Assembly (NCBI RefSeq): GCF_025149465.1
Contig: NZ_CP102275.1
Span: forward strand, 1,612,001 to 1,676,000
Direction of reading: 5' to 3'
Source of the DNA: Thomasclavelia spiroformis DSM 1552
Lineage (GTDB): Bacteria > Bacillota_I > Bacilli_A > Erysipelotrichales > Coprobacillaceae
Length of the DNA stretch: 64,000 bases
In this document: piece by piece, positions 37,141 through 46,084 of the stretch
How the letters are laid out: the number at the start of each line of letters is the position of its first letter
How positions within the stretch are numbered: the first letter of the stretch is position 1
Made by a program: the position numbers and the translations under genes
The notes under the pieces: model-generated
Seen by the model: the letters and a program-made list of their open reading frames with translations, nothing else
Database searches by the model: none
What the model was told of the DNA's origin: nothing

Positions 37141-37479
37141 GATTATATTCTAAAACCAAAAATAAGTCAATAATCCATCTTTAATGGTCAACTCAAAAAT
37201 TATAATTCTTTTTTCATATAAATTACATCTTCCATTGGATTATAATAATAGGCATCACATTCTTGAAAACCTAGCTTTTTATATAAATGAATTGCTTCTT
37301 GTAATGGTTTGATCGTATCTAAAACCATTTCCTTGTAGCCATCATTTTTAGCAAGTTTTAATAATTCTCTTACCATCTTTTCTCCAATTTTTTGACCTCG
37401 ATATTTATTTTTTACATACAATCTTTTCATTTCACAACAATTATTATCATAACGATGATAAGCAACCATCCCTACTACT
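37141..37479. repeat. 339-bp direct repeat, right copy
   Basis: Second copy of 34835-35173, directly after the IS right end. It carries the 3' part of the intact GNAT gene and a second copy of the tyrS promoter (TTGACT 37170-37165, TATAAT 37147-37142) that now points into the IS. Confidence 0.95.
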
Positions 37480-37655
37480 TTATTATTTTCAATACATACA
37501 AGTAGTCTACCATTAGGATCAGTATACTTTTTTGCAAGATCAGCCAATTCCTCATCAAGATTTTGAAATAATAAATCACGATTCAAATATTCTGTATATT
37601 CATAGATTAATTCTTCTACTTGATCTATATATAAATCTCCATTAATAATTTTCAT
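37200..37655 (-). CDS. GNAT acetyltransferase (intact copy)
   Basis: 151 residues. Motif A is MKRLYVKNKYRGQKIGEKMVREL, here spanning the R-G-Q-K-I-G acetyl-CoA loop, and the C-terminal AIHLYKKLGFQECDAYYYNPMEDVIYMKKEL is typical of small GNAT enzymes of unknown substrate. The gene has an AAGGTG ribosome site. Before the IS arrived it lay directly upstream of the tyrS promoter. The duplication left it complete. Confidence 0.88.
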   Translation of the reverse strand: MKIINGDLYIDQVEELIYEYTEYLNRDLLFQNLDEELADLAKKYTDPNGRLLVCIENNKVVGMVAYHRYDNNCCEMKRLYVKNKYRGQKIGEKMVRELLKLAKNDGYKEMVLDTIKPLQEAIHLYKKLGFQECDAYYYNPMEDVIYMKKEL

Positions 37656-37747
37656 CCTATCACCTTATATTATAGTATCATAATATTTATTTCAAAAAAT
37701 TTTATTTAAGTCAATATTTTTATCACCTTTACATCTTAGATAAATAA

Positions 37748-38410
37748 TTATTTATTATTTAAATATTCCTTAAATACTTTTTTCACTTTTTTTAAATCAG
37801 GGTCACACAATAATGGTAAAAATTCTACTAATTTTTCAGGTTCAAAATCCCACCATTTTACTTTCAATAATATTTCAATTAATTCATCATCAAAACGTTT
37901 TTTAATAAGTTTAGCTGGATTTCCACCAACAACACTATATGGTTCAACATTTTTTGTTACTACTGAATAAGCACCAATTATTGCTCCATCACCAATTTTA
38001 ACACCTGGCATAATCACACTTTCTCTTCCAATCCAGACATCATTACCAATAACAATGTCTCCTTTAAATGGCAACTGTGATAAATGTTCAGGTGTATTTT
38101 TATTCCATAAACCTCCAAAAACATTAAATGGGTATGTTGTTACACTACTAATTCGATGATTAGCTAGCCCCATAATAAATTTTGTTTTAGATGCAATTGA
38201 GCAAAATTTATCAATAATTAATTTATCACCAAATTCGGGATAATTGAAAAGAACATTATTTTGTTCAAATTTAATTGGATCCTCAATATCATCATAATAT
38301 GTATAGTCACCGATGATAATATTTGATGCTTTTACAACATTTTTTATAAAACATGATGTTTTACAGTCATTTAAAAAAATTTCATTTGGGTTTTGTATAT
38401 AATCATTCAT
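37748..38410 (-). CDS. Vat-like xenobiotic acetyltransferase (CatB-related)
   Basis: 220 residues of left-handed beta-helix type (hexapeptide repeats GDIVIGNDVWIGRESVIMPGVKIGDGAIIGAYSVV, split by a loop). The segments FCSIASKTKFIMGLANHR, TYPFNVFGGLW and KWWDFEPEKLVEFLP follow the streptogramin A acetyltransferase (Vat) pattern, with the catalytic His in GLANHR. The family also contains chromosomal members of unknown substrate, so resistance is possible but unproven. It is a single gene with a GGAGG site. Confidence 0.85.
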   Translation of the reverse strand: MNDYIQNPNEIFLNDCKTSCFIKNVVKASNIIIGDYTYYDDIEDPIKFEQNNVLFNYPEFGDKLIIDKFCSIASKTKFIMGLANHRISSVTTYPFNVFGGLWNKNTPEHLSQLPFKGDIVIGNDVWIGRESVIMPGVKIGDGAIIGAYSVVTKNVEPYSVVGGNPAKLIKKRFDDELIEILLKVKWWDFEPEKLVEFLPLLCDPDLKKVKKVFKEYLNNK

Positions 38411-38520
38411 TATTTTTATCCTCCGTTATTTTTAAATTATCACGCCCTTTCTTTCTTCATATCCCACAGCTACTGCTTTTATTTTTCTTATTTCTTTCAT
38501 AAGTATTTACCTCAAAAAAA

Positions 38521-38546
38521 AATGAATAGAAACTTTTCTATTCATT
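38521..38546 (-). terminator. Terminator of the ytxG-ytxH-ccpA unit
   Basis: AATGAATAGAA / TTCTATTCATT hairpin followed by nine Ts on the minus strand. The ccpA stop codon lies inside it. Confidence 0.9.
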
Positions 38547-39542
38547 GGTAGAATTACGTTTAATAAACATGTGTCTTACAGCAATTTCTTTTGACTCAAT
38601 TTTTTCATCATGTAAAAATTTAGTCAACAAACGAACTGCAAGTGCCCCCATATCATATACAGGCACATTTAAAGACGATAAAGTAGGTTTACACATAATT
38701 GAATAACTAGTATTCAACATCCCTACAACTTCCATTTCTTCAGGAATTTTAATTCCATTTTCCTGAGCTGCATTAATTACTGCTACACCATCTTTGTCAT
38801 ACCCACAAAATACCAAATCATGTTTATGATTCTTAAAGTATTCTACAAAGTAGGGATATGTATTTTCATAATGACTTGAACTAGTAAGAATTTGGTTTGT
38901 TGTAAAAACCTTATCATATTTTTTATATGTTTCTTTTATTCCTTCAATAATTTCATCACTCTTGATTAAATTCTGCTTTGGTAAAATATAAACAATATCA
39001 TCTTTTCCTTTAGCTAAATAACGATCAACTATTTCTTCAGCTGCTTTTTTTACATCGATATAAATAGATCCAATATTATCATCAGATATCTTTTTACCAA
39101 TTACTACAATTGGTAATTTATATTTAACAATTGATTCAATCATTTCATCAATATTTTCATTATTAAATAAAATAACACCATCTACTCTAGATTTAACCAA
39201 ACGTTCTGTAATATCAGCAACTGTATTTTCATCACCAATATCATCAGTAGTGTACATATTGATATTATAATCTAAATGTCTTCCAGTATCACCAATACCA
39301 CCAATCATATTTTTTACATGAGCAAATAATGATTGAGGAAAAACAATCGCAATTGTTGTTGTTTTACTTGTGGCTAGTCCTCGTGCAATATCGTTAGGTT
39401 TAAAATCTAAGCGCTCAATAACTTCCAAGACTTTTTGTTTTGTTTTATCTCGAACAACACTAGAACCATTAATTACTCGAGAAACAGTCGCAAGAGAAAC
39501 GCCGGCTTCTCTTGCAACATCATAAATCGTAACCTTTTTCAT
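38538..39542 (-). CDS. ccpA: LacI-family regulator, probable catabolite control protein A
   Basis: 334 residues. The N-terminal LacI helix-turn-helix is TIYDVAREAGVSLATVSRVINGS with the hinge helix ARGLATSKT. The C-terminal GALAVRLLTKFL resembles the CcpA segment that contacts HPr-Ser46-P. The gene order murC-ytxG-ytxH-ccpA is that of other Firmicutes. The middle of the ligand domain is divergent, so sugar-specific LacI proteins cannot be excluded on sequence alone. Its ATG overlaps the ytxH stop (TAATG). Confidence 0.78.
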   Translation of the reverse strand: MKKVTIYDVAREAGVSLATVSRVINGSSVVRDKTKQKVLEVIERLDFKPNDIARGLATSKTTTIAIVFPQSLFAHVKNMIGGIGDTGRHLDYNINMYTTDDIGDENTVADITERLVKSRVDGVILFNNENIDEMIESIVKYKLPIVVIGKKISDDNIGSIYIDVKKAAEEIVDRYLAKGKDDIVYILPKQNLIKSDEIIEGIKETYKKYDKVFTTNQILTSSSHYENTYPYFVEYFKNHKHDLVFCGYDKDGVAVINAAQENGIKIPEEMEVVGMLNTSYSIMCKPTLSSLNVPVYDMGALAVRLLTKFLHDEKIESKEIAVRHMFIKRNSTNE

Positions 39543-40018
39543 TAATCTTTTAAATCCTCAATGATAATATCTAATTCATCTTCGATATCATCCATTGCAT
39601 CATCTAGTTTTTTTACTGCATCAAAATCTTTGTCTTGAATTTTTGTCTTGATTTCACTTATCGTACTAGTTAAATCTGTACTAACTTTATTAACCGCTTC
39701 TTTAAAATTTGCATATTCATCACTTGATTTAATTGAGTTAGCTAATTGTTCTAATTTATCTTTTAAATTAGATAATTTAGCTCCTGTTGTTTCCTTAAAT
39801 TCTTCTAAATCAAATTCTTCGATTGATTGTTTGATTTCTTCAATTGTATTATTAACTAATGTTTCGATATCTTCTTTTGTCATATTTTGAGCTTTATCAT
39901 ACAACTCTTGAGATTTATCTTTAAGATTTTGTCTCAATTCACTACCTTTTTTTGGTGCTAATAACATACCGATTACTGTTCCAATACCTACACCTGCAAT
40001 AAATTTTCCAATTTTCAT
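39542..40018 (-). CDS. ytxH: YtxH-family protein
   Basis: 158 residues. The N-terminal glycine-rich hydrophobic stretch (FIAGVGIGTVIGMLLAPKKGSELRQ) is the YtxH/gas-vesicle-protein-like signature, followed by an amphipathic helical, very acidic and lysine-rich region likely to form a coiled coil. Probably membrane-associated. Function unknown; encoded between ytxG and ccpA as in Bacillus. It is 15 bases from ytxG. Confidence 0.85.
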   Translation of the reverse strand: MKIGKFIAGVGIGTVIGMLLAPKKGSELRQNLKDKSQELYDKAQNMTKEDIETLVNNTIEEIKQSIEEFDLEEFKETTGAKLSNLKDKLEQLANSIKSSDEYANFKEAVNKVSTDLTSTISEIKTKIQDKDFDAVKKLDDAMDDIEDELDIIIEDLKD

Positions 40019-40033
40019 AATAATCTCACCTTT

Positions 40034-40324
40034 CTAAAATTTCTTTTTAAAAAAACTAATAATTGTTCCAATCAAACTAAATCTAGGACGTTTAGGGTCA
40101 AAAAAACGTGCAATTGATTCTACTGGAGCATTCAATAATCTTAACTTATAAGAAATATCATCCATGATCTTTTCAGCTTTATTAATTGTATTTTGAGCCA
40201 TTTCTACGGTATTACCAATTTGTTTGACTGTAATTGAACTACGAAGTAATAAAATACCTAAACAAACTAAAGCAAAAGCCCCTGACAAAATCAAAACACA
40301 GTAACAAATATCTAAAGCAGTCAT
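40034..40324 (-). CDS. ytxG: YtxG-like DUF948 protein
   Basis: 96 residues with one N-terminal transmembrane segment (about 5-26) followed by a helical region, the pattern of the DUF948 family. Function unknown. First gene of the ytxG-ytxH-ccpA unit, preceded by an extended -10 promoter at 40351-40359. Confidence 0.75.
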   Translation of the reverse strand: MTALDICYCVLILSGAFALVCLGILLLRSSITVKQIGNTVEMAQNTINKAEKIMDDISYKLRLLNAPVESIARFFDPKRPRFSLIGTIISFFKKKF

Positions 40325-40350
40325 AACTTTACCTCGACTTTCTAATTCAT

Positions 40351-40359
40351 ATTATACCA
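40351..40359 (-). promoter_or_regulatory. Extended -10 promoter for ytxG-ytxH-ccpA
   Basis: TGGTATAAT on the minus strand lies 27 bases before the ytxG ATG and just after the murC stop, so these genes can be expressed independently of murC. Confidence 0.6.
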
Positions 40360-40372
40360 CAATCTTAAATAC

Positions 40373-41683
40373 TTATATAGAATTTTTTATTGCGATAACT
40401 TTTTCTTCCAGTTTATAAATATCTTTGCTCGACATAAACAAGAATACGACATCATCATATTGAGCTAACTCTTTAGCTGCTTCTTGATCTTCATTGATAA
40501 CCTTTGCCCTTGGTAAATTTTTAGCTATGTCATAAATATCAATGTCAATCCCCTCTTCTTTAACAGCATTTTCTGGAAATGGACAAAAATATGGATAATC
40601 AGCTAAATCCATAGCACGTGCAAATTCTACTGCAAACCTTGCTCCGCGTGAAAAACGATCTGGTTTAAAAACTGCAACGATTTTTTTACCAGGATATCTA
40701 ACTCTAGTAGCTTCAATCACATATTTAATTGCAGTTGGATGATGAGCATAATCATCTACATAAATATTATTACCAACTTCGGTTACACTATAACGACGTT
40801 TTGTTCCTTGGAAAGTTGATAATTTATCTTGAATGTATTCACTATCCATATTTTCTAAATAGCCAAGTGTAATAATTGCAAGTGAGTTATAAAGCATATG
40901 ATTACCAAAGAACGGTAAATTAAAGTGCCCAAATAATTCATTATGAATATATACATCAAAGGAAAAACCTAAATTATTCTCAATTACATTTACCGCTCTA
41001 ACGTCATTATAGTCATTTAAACCAAATCTCATAACTCTTTTTTCAAAATTTATTTTTTTAATATTTGGATCATCACCCCAAACAATTACGGTATCTTTTA
41101 CTTGATTAGCAAATTTTTCAAATGACTCGATATAACGCTCTAAATTACCAAAATAATCAACATGATCTAATTCAATATTATTAATGATTGCATAATTAGG
41201 ATAATAATGTAAAAAATGATCCTGAAACTCACATGATTCAGCAATAAAATATTTACTGTCTTTACATGCATGACCAGTTCCATCGCCAATTAATACTGTA
41301 GTTTTATCAAAATCTTCAAACAAATGATAAGCCATTCCAGTTGTTGTTGTTTTACCATGAGTTCCTGCAATACTAATTGAAATAAAGTTTTCCATAAATT
41401 TTCCTAAAAACTCAAAATAACGATAACATTTAACTGTCGGATTAGCTAATGCCGCTTTTACTTCTACGTGATCATCACTAAAAGCATTTCCAATAATAAC
41501 AGTATAACCATCTTTAATATTATCAGCATCAAAAGAATAAATCGGAATATTTCTCTTTTTCAACTCTTCTTCGATAAAAATATATTTATCAATATCACTA
41601 CCACAAACATCATTTCCAAGTTCATGAAGAATTTCTGCAAGTGGTGCCATTCCTGAACCTTTTATTCCTATAAAATAATACAT
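40373..41683 (-). CDS. murC: UDP-N-acetylmuramate-L-alanine ligase
   Basis: First amino-acid ligase of peptidoglycan stem-peptide synthesis. The Rossmann-type N-terminal domain GIKGSGMAPLAEIL is followed by the P-loop AGTHGKTTTTGMAY and the C-terminal domain with VDDYAHHPTAI. 436 residues, normal. Near the pepP gene (33 bases); GAGGTG site. Confidence 0.94.
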   Translation of the reverse strand: MYYFIGIKGSGMAPLAEILHELGNDVCGSDIDKYIFIEEELKKRNIPIYSFDADNIKDGYTVIIGNAFSDDHVEVKAALANPTVKCYRYFEFLGKFMENFISISIAGTHGKTTTTGMAYHLFEDFDKTTVLIGDGTGHACKDSKYFIAESCEFQDHFLHYYPNYAIINNIELDHVDYFGNLERYIESFEKFANQVKDTVIVWGDDPNIKKINFEKRVMRFGLNDYNDVRAVNVIENNLGFSFDVYIHNELFGHFNLPFFGNHMLYNSLAIITLGYLENMDSEYIQDKLSTFQGTKRRYSVTEVGNNIYVDDYAHHPTAIKYVIEATRVRYPGKKIVAVFKPDRFSRGARFAVEFARAMDLADYPYFCPFPENAVKEEGIDIDIYDIAKNLPRAKVINEDQEAAKELAQYDDVVFLFMSSKDIYKLEEKVIAIKNSI

Positions 41684-41716
41684 TTATGTCACCTCGCCAT
41701 CATTTTATCACAAAAA

Positions 41717-42790
41717 CTAAATTACAATCAAATCTTTAGTATAACTATTTAAAACCTTACATCCATCTTTAGTAACTAAAACTAAATCCTCAATTCTTAC
41801 ACCGAATTTACCTGGTAAATATACCCCTGGTTCAATTGAAAAAACCATTCCCTCTTGAACTTCTAAATCAAAGTTTACAGAAACATCGCCATATTCATGA
41901 ACATCTTTCCCAATAAAATGTCCTAAACGATGATTAAATTCTTTTCCATAACCAGCTTTAGTAATCAAATCACGAGCAGTTTTATCAATATCACAAAGTC
42001 TTACACCTGGTTTAATCATAGCTTCAGCTGCTTCATTAGCAGCTTTAACTAATTCATAAACTTCTTTAGCTTCTTGACTGACTTCTTTATAAAATACTGT
42101 TCTTGTCATATCTGAACAATATCCTTGATACTTACATCCCATATCAATAATGATACTATCTCCAGGTTTTAAGCGACTAGCATCATTTTCATGATGGGGA
42201 TTAGCACCATTGGCACCGTAGGCAATAATAGCATCAAAACTATTACCTTCTCCACCAAATTTACTATAAATATCGCCTAATTTTGCAGCTACTTCAAGTT
42301 CTGAAAGTCCCAAAGATACTTGATGAATCACTTCATGAATGGCTTGATCATTAATACGACTAGCTTCAATCATTAATTGTTGCTCATGATCATCTTTGAC
42401 CATTCTTTTATAATCAACACATTTTGAACCATTAATAAATTTAACATCTGGCAATTTTTCCATTAAATCAAGTAAGAAGTTAGCACTCCAATGCTTATCT
42501 ACACCTATTTTTTTAGCATCTTTTAAATTATCAACAATTGTTTGTGTAGCATCATCTACATCACTATGCCAAACAATATCTATCCCTAAATCTTTATCGA
42601 CAAAAAACAATTTATTAAAAAATAACTTATGATCACCTTTAGTTCCTAGCATTAAAACATACATTCTTTCACCAGGATTATTAATATAATCAATTAAATA
42701 ATCAATTGATGAAGGTTCGCTGATCAATAAATAATCAAGACCAGCTTCCTTCATATTAGCTATAACACCATCAATTCTTTCTTTATTCAT
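41717..42790 (-). CDS. M24 metallopeptidase, Xaa-Pro peptidase type
   Basis: Cytoplasmic aminopeptidase cleaving before proline. A creatinase-like N-terminal domain (1-125) is followed by the pita-bread fold with metal ligands in IIDMGCKYQGYCSDMT, HRLGHFIG, FSIEPGVY and GVRIEDL. 357 residues fits PepP/PepQ short forms. The frame opens with TTG at 42796, but the ATG at 42790 is correctly spaced after GGTGA. It overlaps the end of aspS, so it is translated with the synthetase genes. Confidence 0.93.
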   Translation of the reverse strand: MNKERIDGVIANMKEAGLDYLLISEPSSIDYLIDYINNPGERMYVLMLGTKGDHKLFFNKLFFVDKDLGIDIVWHSDVDDATQTIVDNLKDAKKIGVDKHWSANFLLDLMEKLPDVKFINGSKCVDYKRMVKDDHEQQLMIEASRINDQAIHEVIHQVSLGLSELEVAAKLGDIYSKFGGEGNSFDAIIAYGANGANPHHENDASRLKPGDSIIIDMGCKYQGYCSDMTRTVFYKEVSQEAKEVYELVKAANEAAEAMIKPGVRLCDIDKTARDLITKAGYGKEFNHRLGHFIGKDVHEYGDVSVNFDLEVQEGMVFSIEPGVYLPGKFGVRIEDLVLVTKDGCKVLNSYTKDLIVI

Positions 42791-44534
42791 CTTCAATCAC
42801 CGCAATTTTAAGTTCATCTAATTGTTCTTTATCAACTTTACCTGGAGCTTTAGACATTGGACATACAGCACTAGCATTTTTAGGAAATGCAATTACTTCA
42901 CGAATATTTTCACTATTAGTTAAAATCATTGCCAGACGATCTAATCCTAAAGCAAATCCTCCATGTGGTGGTGTTCCATATTGGAATGCTTCAACAAACC
43001 AACCAAATTGACTATTGATTCTTTCTTGTGTGAAACCTAATGCTCTAAAAGCCCTTTCTTGTAATTCTTGTTCATAAATACGTTGTGAACCGCCACCTAA
43101 CTCAAATCCGTTTAAAACAATGTCATAGGCATCTGCTAAACAGTTAGCAGGATCATTTTCAATTTTATCAAGATCGCTATCTTTTGGACGAGTAAATGGG
43201 TGATGAACTGCATAATAGCGTTTTGTTTCTTCATCATATTCAAACATTGGGAAATCAACGACCCATAAAAATGCATATTCATCTTGACGATATAATTTTA
43301 ATTCTTTACCTAAATGATTTCTAAGTGCTGCTAAAGCATCACAAACAACATTATATTTAGCATCACTTACAAATAATAATAAATCACCATCACTAGCATC
43401 CATTGCTGTTAGTAAACGTATCATTTGTTCATCACTAAAGAATTTAGCAATTGGTCCTTCAGCTTTTCCATCTTTAACTTTTAACCATGCTAATCCTTTA
43501 GCTTTATATGTTTTAACAATATCTGTTAATTTATCAATTGCTTTACGAGAAAAATTATTGGCTTCTCCTTTAACATTTATTCCTTTAACATGTCCATTTG
43601 CTTCCAAAGCACTTTTAAATACCATGAAATCTACATCTTTGACAACTTCGTTTAAATTAACTAGTTCTAAACCAAAACGAATATCTGGTTTATCAATCCC
43701 ATATTTTTCCATTGCTTCATGCCATGTCATTCGAGGAAGTGGTAATTTTAAATCAATTCCTTTTACATCATTCATCACTTTAGCAATTAATTGTTCGCCA
43801 AGAGTAATAATTTCATCTGTTGTCATGAAACTCATTTCCACGTCTACTTGAGTAAATTCTGGCTGACGATCTAAACGTAAATCTTCATCTCTAAAACAAC
43901 GTGCAATTTGATAATAACGCTCAAATCCAGAAACCATTAACAATTGTTTAAATAATTGAGGTGATTGTGGTAAAGCATAAAATGAACCATTATGTACCCT
44001 TGAAGGAACTAAAAAGTCTCTAGCACCTTCAGGAGTAGAACGATTTAAATATGGTGTTTCAATATCAATAAAATCATGATTATCTAAAAAATCACGAATA
44101 CTACGAGTTATTTTATGACGTGTAATAATTTTATTTTGCATTACTGGTCTTCTAAGATCTAAATAACGATATTGCATTCTTGCATCTTCGCTTGCATCAG
44201 TATCATCACTTGTATAAATTGGCGTTACTTTTGCAGTATTAATGATATCAATTTGACTAGCTTCAATTTCAATATCACCAGTAGGCATATTTGGATTTTT
44301 TGAACTACGTTCGATTACTTTACCAACTACATGAATTACATATTCATTTTTAATATCTTTAGCTAAAGCTTCCATTTCTTCATTTAAAACGATTTGCGTA
44401 ATGCCATGACGATCACGTAAATCAATAAATACTAACGAACCAAGATTTCTTTTCTTAGCTACCCATCCTTTTAATTCTACAATTTTATTTACATCACTTA
44501 TTCTTAGTTCCCCGTTATTATGTGTTCTATTCAT
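42783..44534 (-). CDS. aspS: Aspartyl-tRNA synthetase
   Basis: Class II synthetase of the bacterial type with the extra GAD domain. The N-terminal OB fold contains GWVAKKRNLGSLVFIDLRDR, motif 2 FRDEDLRLDRQPEFTQ and motif 3 GLDRLAMIL. The longest frame begins at 44561, but GGAGGG inside it sets the ATG at 44534, 8 bases before the end of hisS; the product is 583 residues. Expression depends on the His T-box upstream of hisS. Confidence 0.96.
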   Translation of the reverse strand: MNRTHNNGELRISDVNKIVELKGWVAKKRNLGSLVFIDLRDRHGITQIVLNEEMEALAKDIKNEYVIHVVGKVIERSSKNPNMPTGDIEIEASQIDIINTAKVTPIYTSDDTDASEDARMQYRYLDLRRPVMQNKIITRHKITRSIRDFLDNHDFIDIETPYLNRSTPEGARDFLVPSRVHNGSFYALPQSPQLFKQLLMVSGFERYYQIARCFRDEDLRLDRQPEFTQVDVEMSFMTTDEIITLGEQLIAKVMNDVKGIDLKLPLPRMTWHEAMEKYGIDKPDIRFGLELVNLNEVVKDVDFMVFKSALEANGHVKGINVKGEANNFSRKAIDKLTDIVKTYKAKGLAWLKVKDGKAEGPIAKFFSDEQMIRLLTAMDASDGDLLLFVSDAKYNVVCDALAALRNHLGKELKLYRQDEYAFLWVVDFPMFEYDEETKRYYAVHHPFTRPKDSDLDKIENDPANCLADAYDIVLNGFELGGGSQRIYEQELQERAFRALGFTQERINSQFGWFVEAFQYGTPPHGGFALGLDRLAMILTNSENIREVIAFPKNASAVCPMSKAPGKVDKEQLDELKIAVIEDE

Positions 44535-45804
44535 GATCATGTCCCTCCATATGATTTTCAATATATGCTACAATATTTTCAATCGGTACTACATCTTGTG
44601 TTTTTGAATGTGTGCATTTAATATTTACTACTTCATCTTCGACTTCTTGATCACCGATAATCAAAGCAAAGTGACTATGCATACGATCTACTGTTTTAAA
44701 TTGGGCTTTTAACGAACGGTCTTGATAATCCATATCAACACTAAAACCATTTGCTCTTAGCATTGTTGTAATTTGCATAGCAAGATCTTTAGCCTTACTT
44801 CCTAGAGGCATTACATAAACATCTAATCCTTCATCTTCACTCAATTCTTCATCCATTGCAATTAATAAACGTTCCATTCCAAAAGCAAAACCAACCCCTG
44901 GAGCTTCTGGACCATTTAATTCACTAATTAAACCATTATAGCGACCACCGCCACCAACTGTTGAACCAGCTCCTAAACGAGGATCATCAGAAATAACTTC
45001 AAAGACAGTGTGACAATAATAATCTAATCCTCTTACTAAATTTGTATCTAATTCATATTCAATTTCTAAATCATCCAATAATTCGCATACTTTATTAAAA
45101 TGTTCTTTAGCTGTTTCACTTAAATAATCAATTGTCTTTGGTGCATTTTTCATTGATGGATGATCACAGTCTACTTTACAGTCTAAAATACGTAAAGGGT
45201 TTGTTTCAAAACGATTTTTACAATCACTGCATAATTCATCTAAATATGGTGCAAAATGTTCTTTTAATGCATTACGATAAGCTTCTCTACTTTGTTCATC
45301 ACCTAATGTATTAATATGTAATTTTACTCCTTTTAATCCTAATGCTTCAACTAGAGTAACTGCCATAGTCATACATTCTACATCTAAATACGGTGATTCA
45401 TAACCGATCATCTCTACTCCAAATTGATGAAATTGACGTTGTCTACCATTTTGAGGACGTTCATATCTAAACATTGGTCCAATATAATATAATTTTGTTA
45501 TTTTATCTGGGTTAGAAAACATTTTGTTTTCTACATATGCTCTAGCTACGCCTGCTGTTCCTTCAGGTCTTAAAGTGATTGAGCGTCCCTTTTTATCATT
45601 GAAAGTATACATTTCTTTACTAACAACATCAGTTGTATCACCAACTGCACGATTAAATAATTCAGTATGTTCAAAAATTGGTGTTCTTATTTCTTTAACA
45701 TTATAATTAGCACAAATTGTTCTAATTAATTGTTCTAACATCTGCCATTTTATTGTTTTATCAGGCAAAATATCTACTGTTCCTCGTGGTGCTTTATACA
45801 TCAT
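44527..45804 (-). CDS. hisS: Histidyl-tRNA synthetase
   Basis: Class II synthetase, 425 residues. Motif 1 region RTPIFEHTELFNRAVG, motif 2 RYERPQNGRQRQFHQFG and the His-specific signatures LVRGLDYYCHTVFE and AGSTVGGGGRYN. The C-terminal anticodon domain is present. First gene of hisS-aspS-pepP, regulated by a T-box. It has a GGAGG site. Confidence 0.97.
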   Translation of the reverse strand: MMYKAPRGTVDILPDKTIKWQMLEQLIRTICANYNVKEIRTPIFEHTELFNRAVGDTTDVVSKEMYTFNDKKGRSITLRPEGTAGVARAYVENKMFSNPDKITKLYYIGPMFRYERPQNGRQRQFHQFGVEMIGYESPYLDVECMTMAVTLVEALGLKGVKLHINTLGDEQSREAYRNALKEHFAPYLDELCSDCKNRFETNPLRILDCKVDCDHPSMKNAPKTIDYLSETAKEHFNKVCELLDDLEIEYELDTNLVRGLDYYCHTVFEVISDDPRLGAGSTVGGGGRYNGLISELNGPEAPGVGFAFGMERLLIAMDEELSEDEGLDVYVMPLGSKAKDLAMQITTMLRANGFSVDMDYQDRSLKAQFKTVDRMHSHFALIIGDQEVEDEVVNIKCTHSKTQDVVPIENIVAYIENHMEGHDHE

Positions 45805-45824
45805 CGTTTTCCTCCTTTTAAATA

Positions 45825-46035
45825 TAAAAACGTCCTTAAATAAGGACGTTATTCACGCGGTACCACCTTAATTCATGTTATCAAACATGCTCTTTTGTCT
45901 TAACGCGACATACGTTTACTCCTACTAATTTCAAAGTAACTCCTCCCAAGTGTCCCACAGCCCTCTTTTAAATACTTTCACCAACCGTATTTTCTCTAGA
46001 AAAAGACTTAGCTGTTTAATCCTGTTCATTGGATT
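45825..46035 (-). ncRNA. T-box leader of hisS-aspS, His specifier
   Basis: T-box GGTGGTACCGCG at 45867-45856 on the minus strand, followed by terminator AACGTCCTTA / TAAGGACGTT (45850-45829) and a T run. The specifier loop aligned with the tyrS leader reads GGACACTT, giving CAC (45952-45950) for histidine. The base after the codon is T, where A is common, so the codon call is slightly less sure than the T-box call. Confidence 0.9.
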
Positions 46036-46041
46036 AAGTTG

Positions 46042-46070
46042 ATTATATATAATATTTTTTAAAAATGCAA
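46042..46070 (-). promoter_or_regulatory. Promoter of the hisS T-box transcript
   Basis: TTGCAT (46070-46065), 17 bp, TATAAT (46047-46042), starting just before the T-box leader. Confidence 0.8.
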
Positions 46071-46084
46071 GTTTATTTAATGTT

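Noticed and set aside
43558-43851. Plus-strand 97-codon frame inside aspS
   Set aside because: Antisense shadow of aspS with no initiation signals; the same applies to the other short frames opposite genes.
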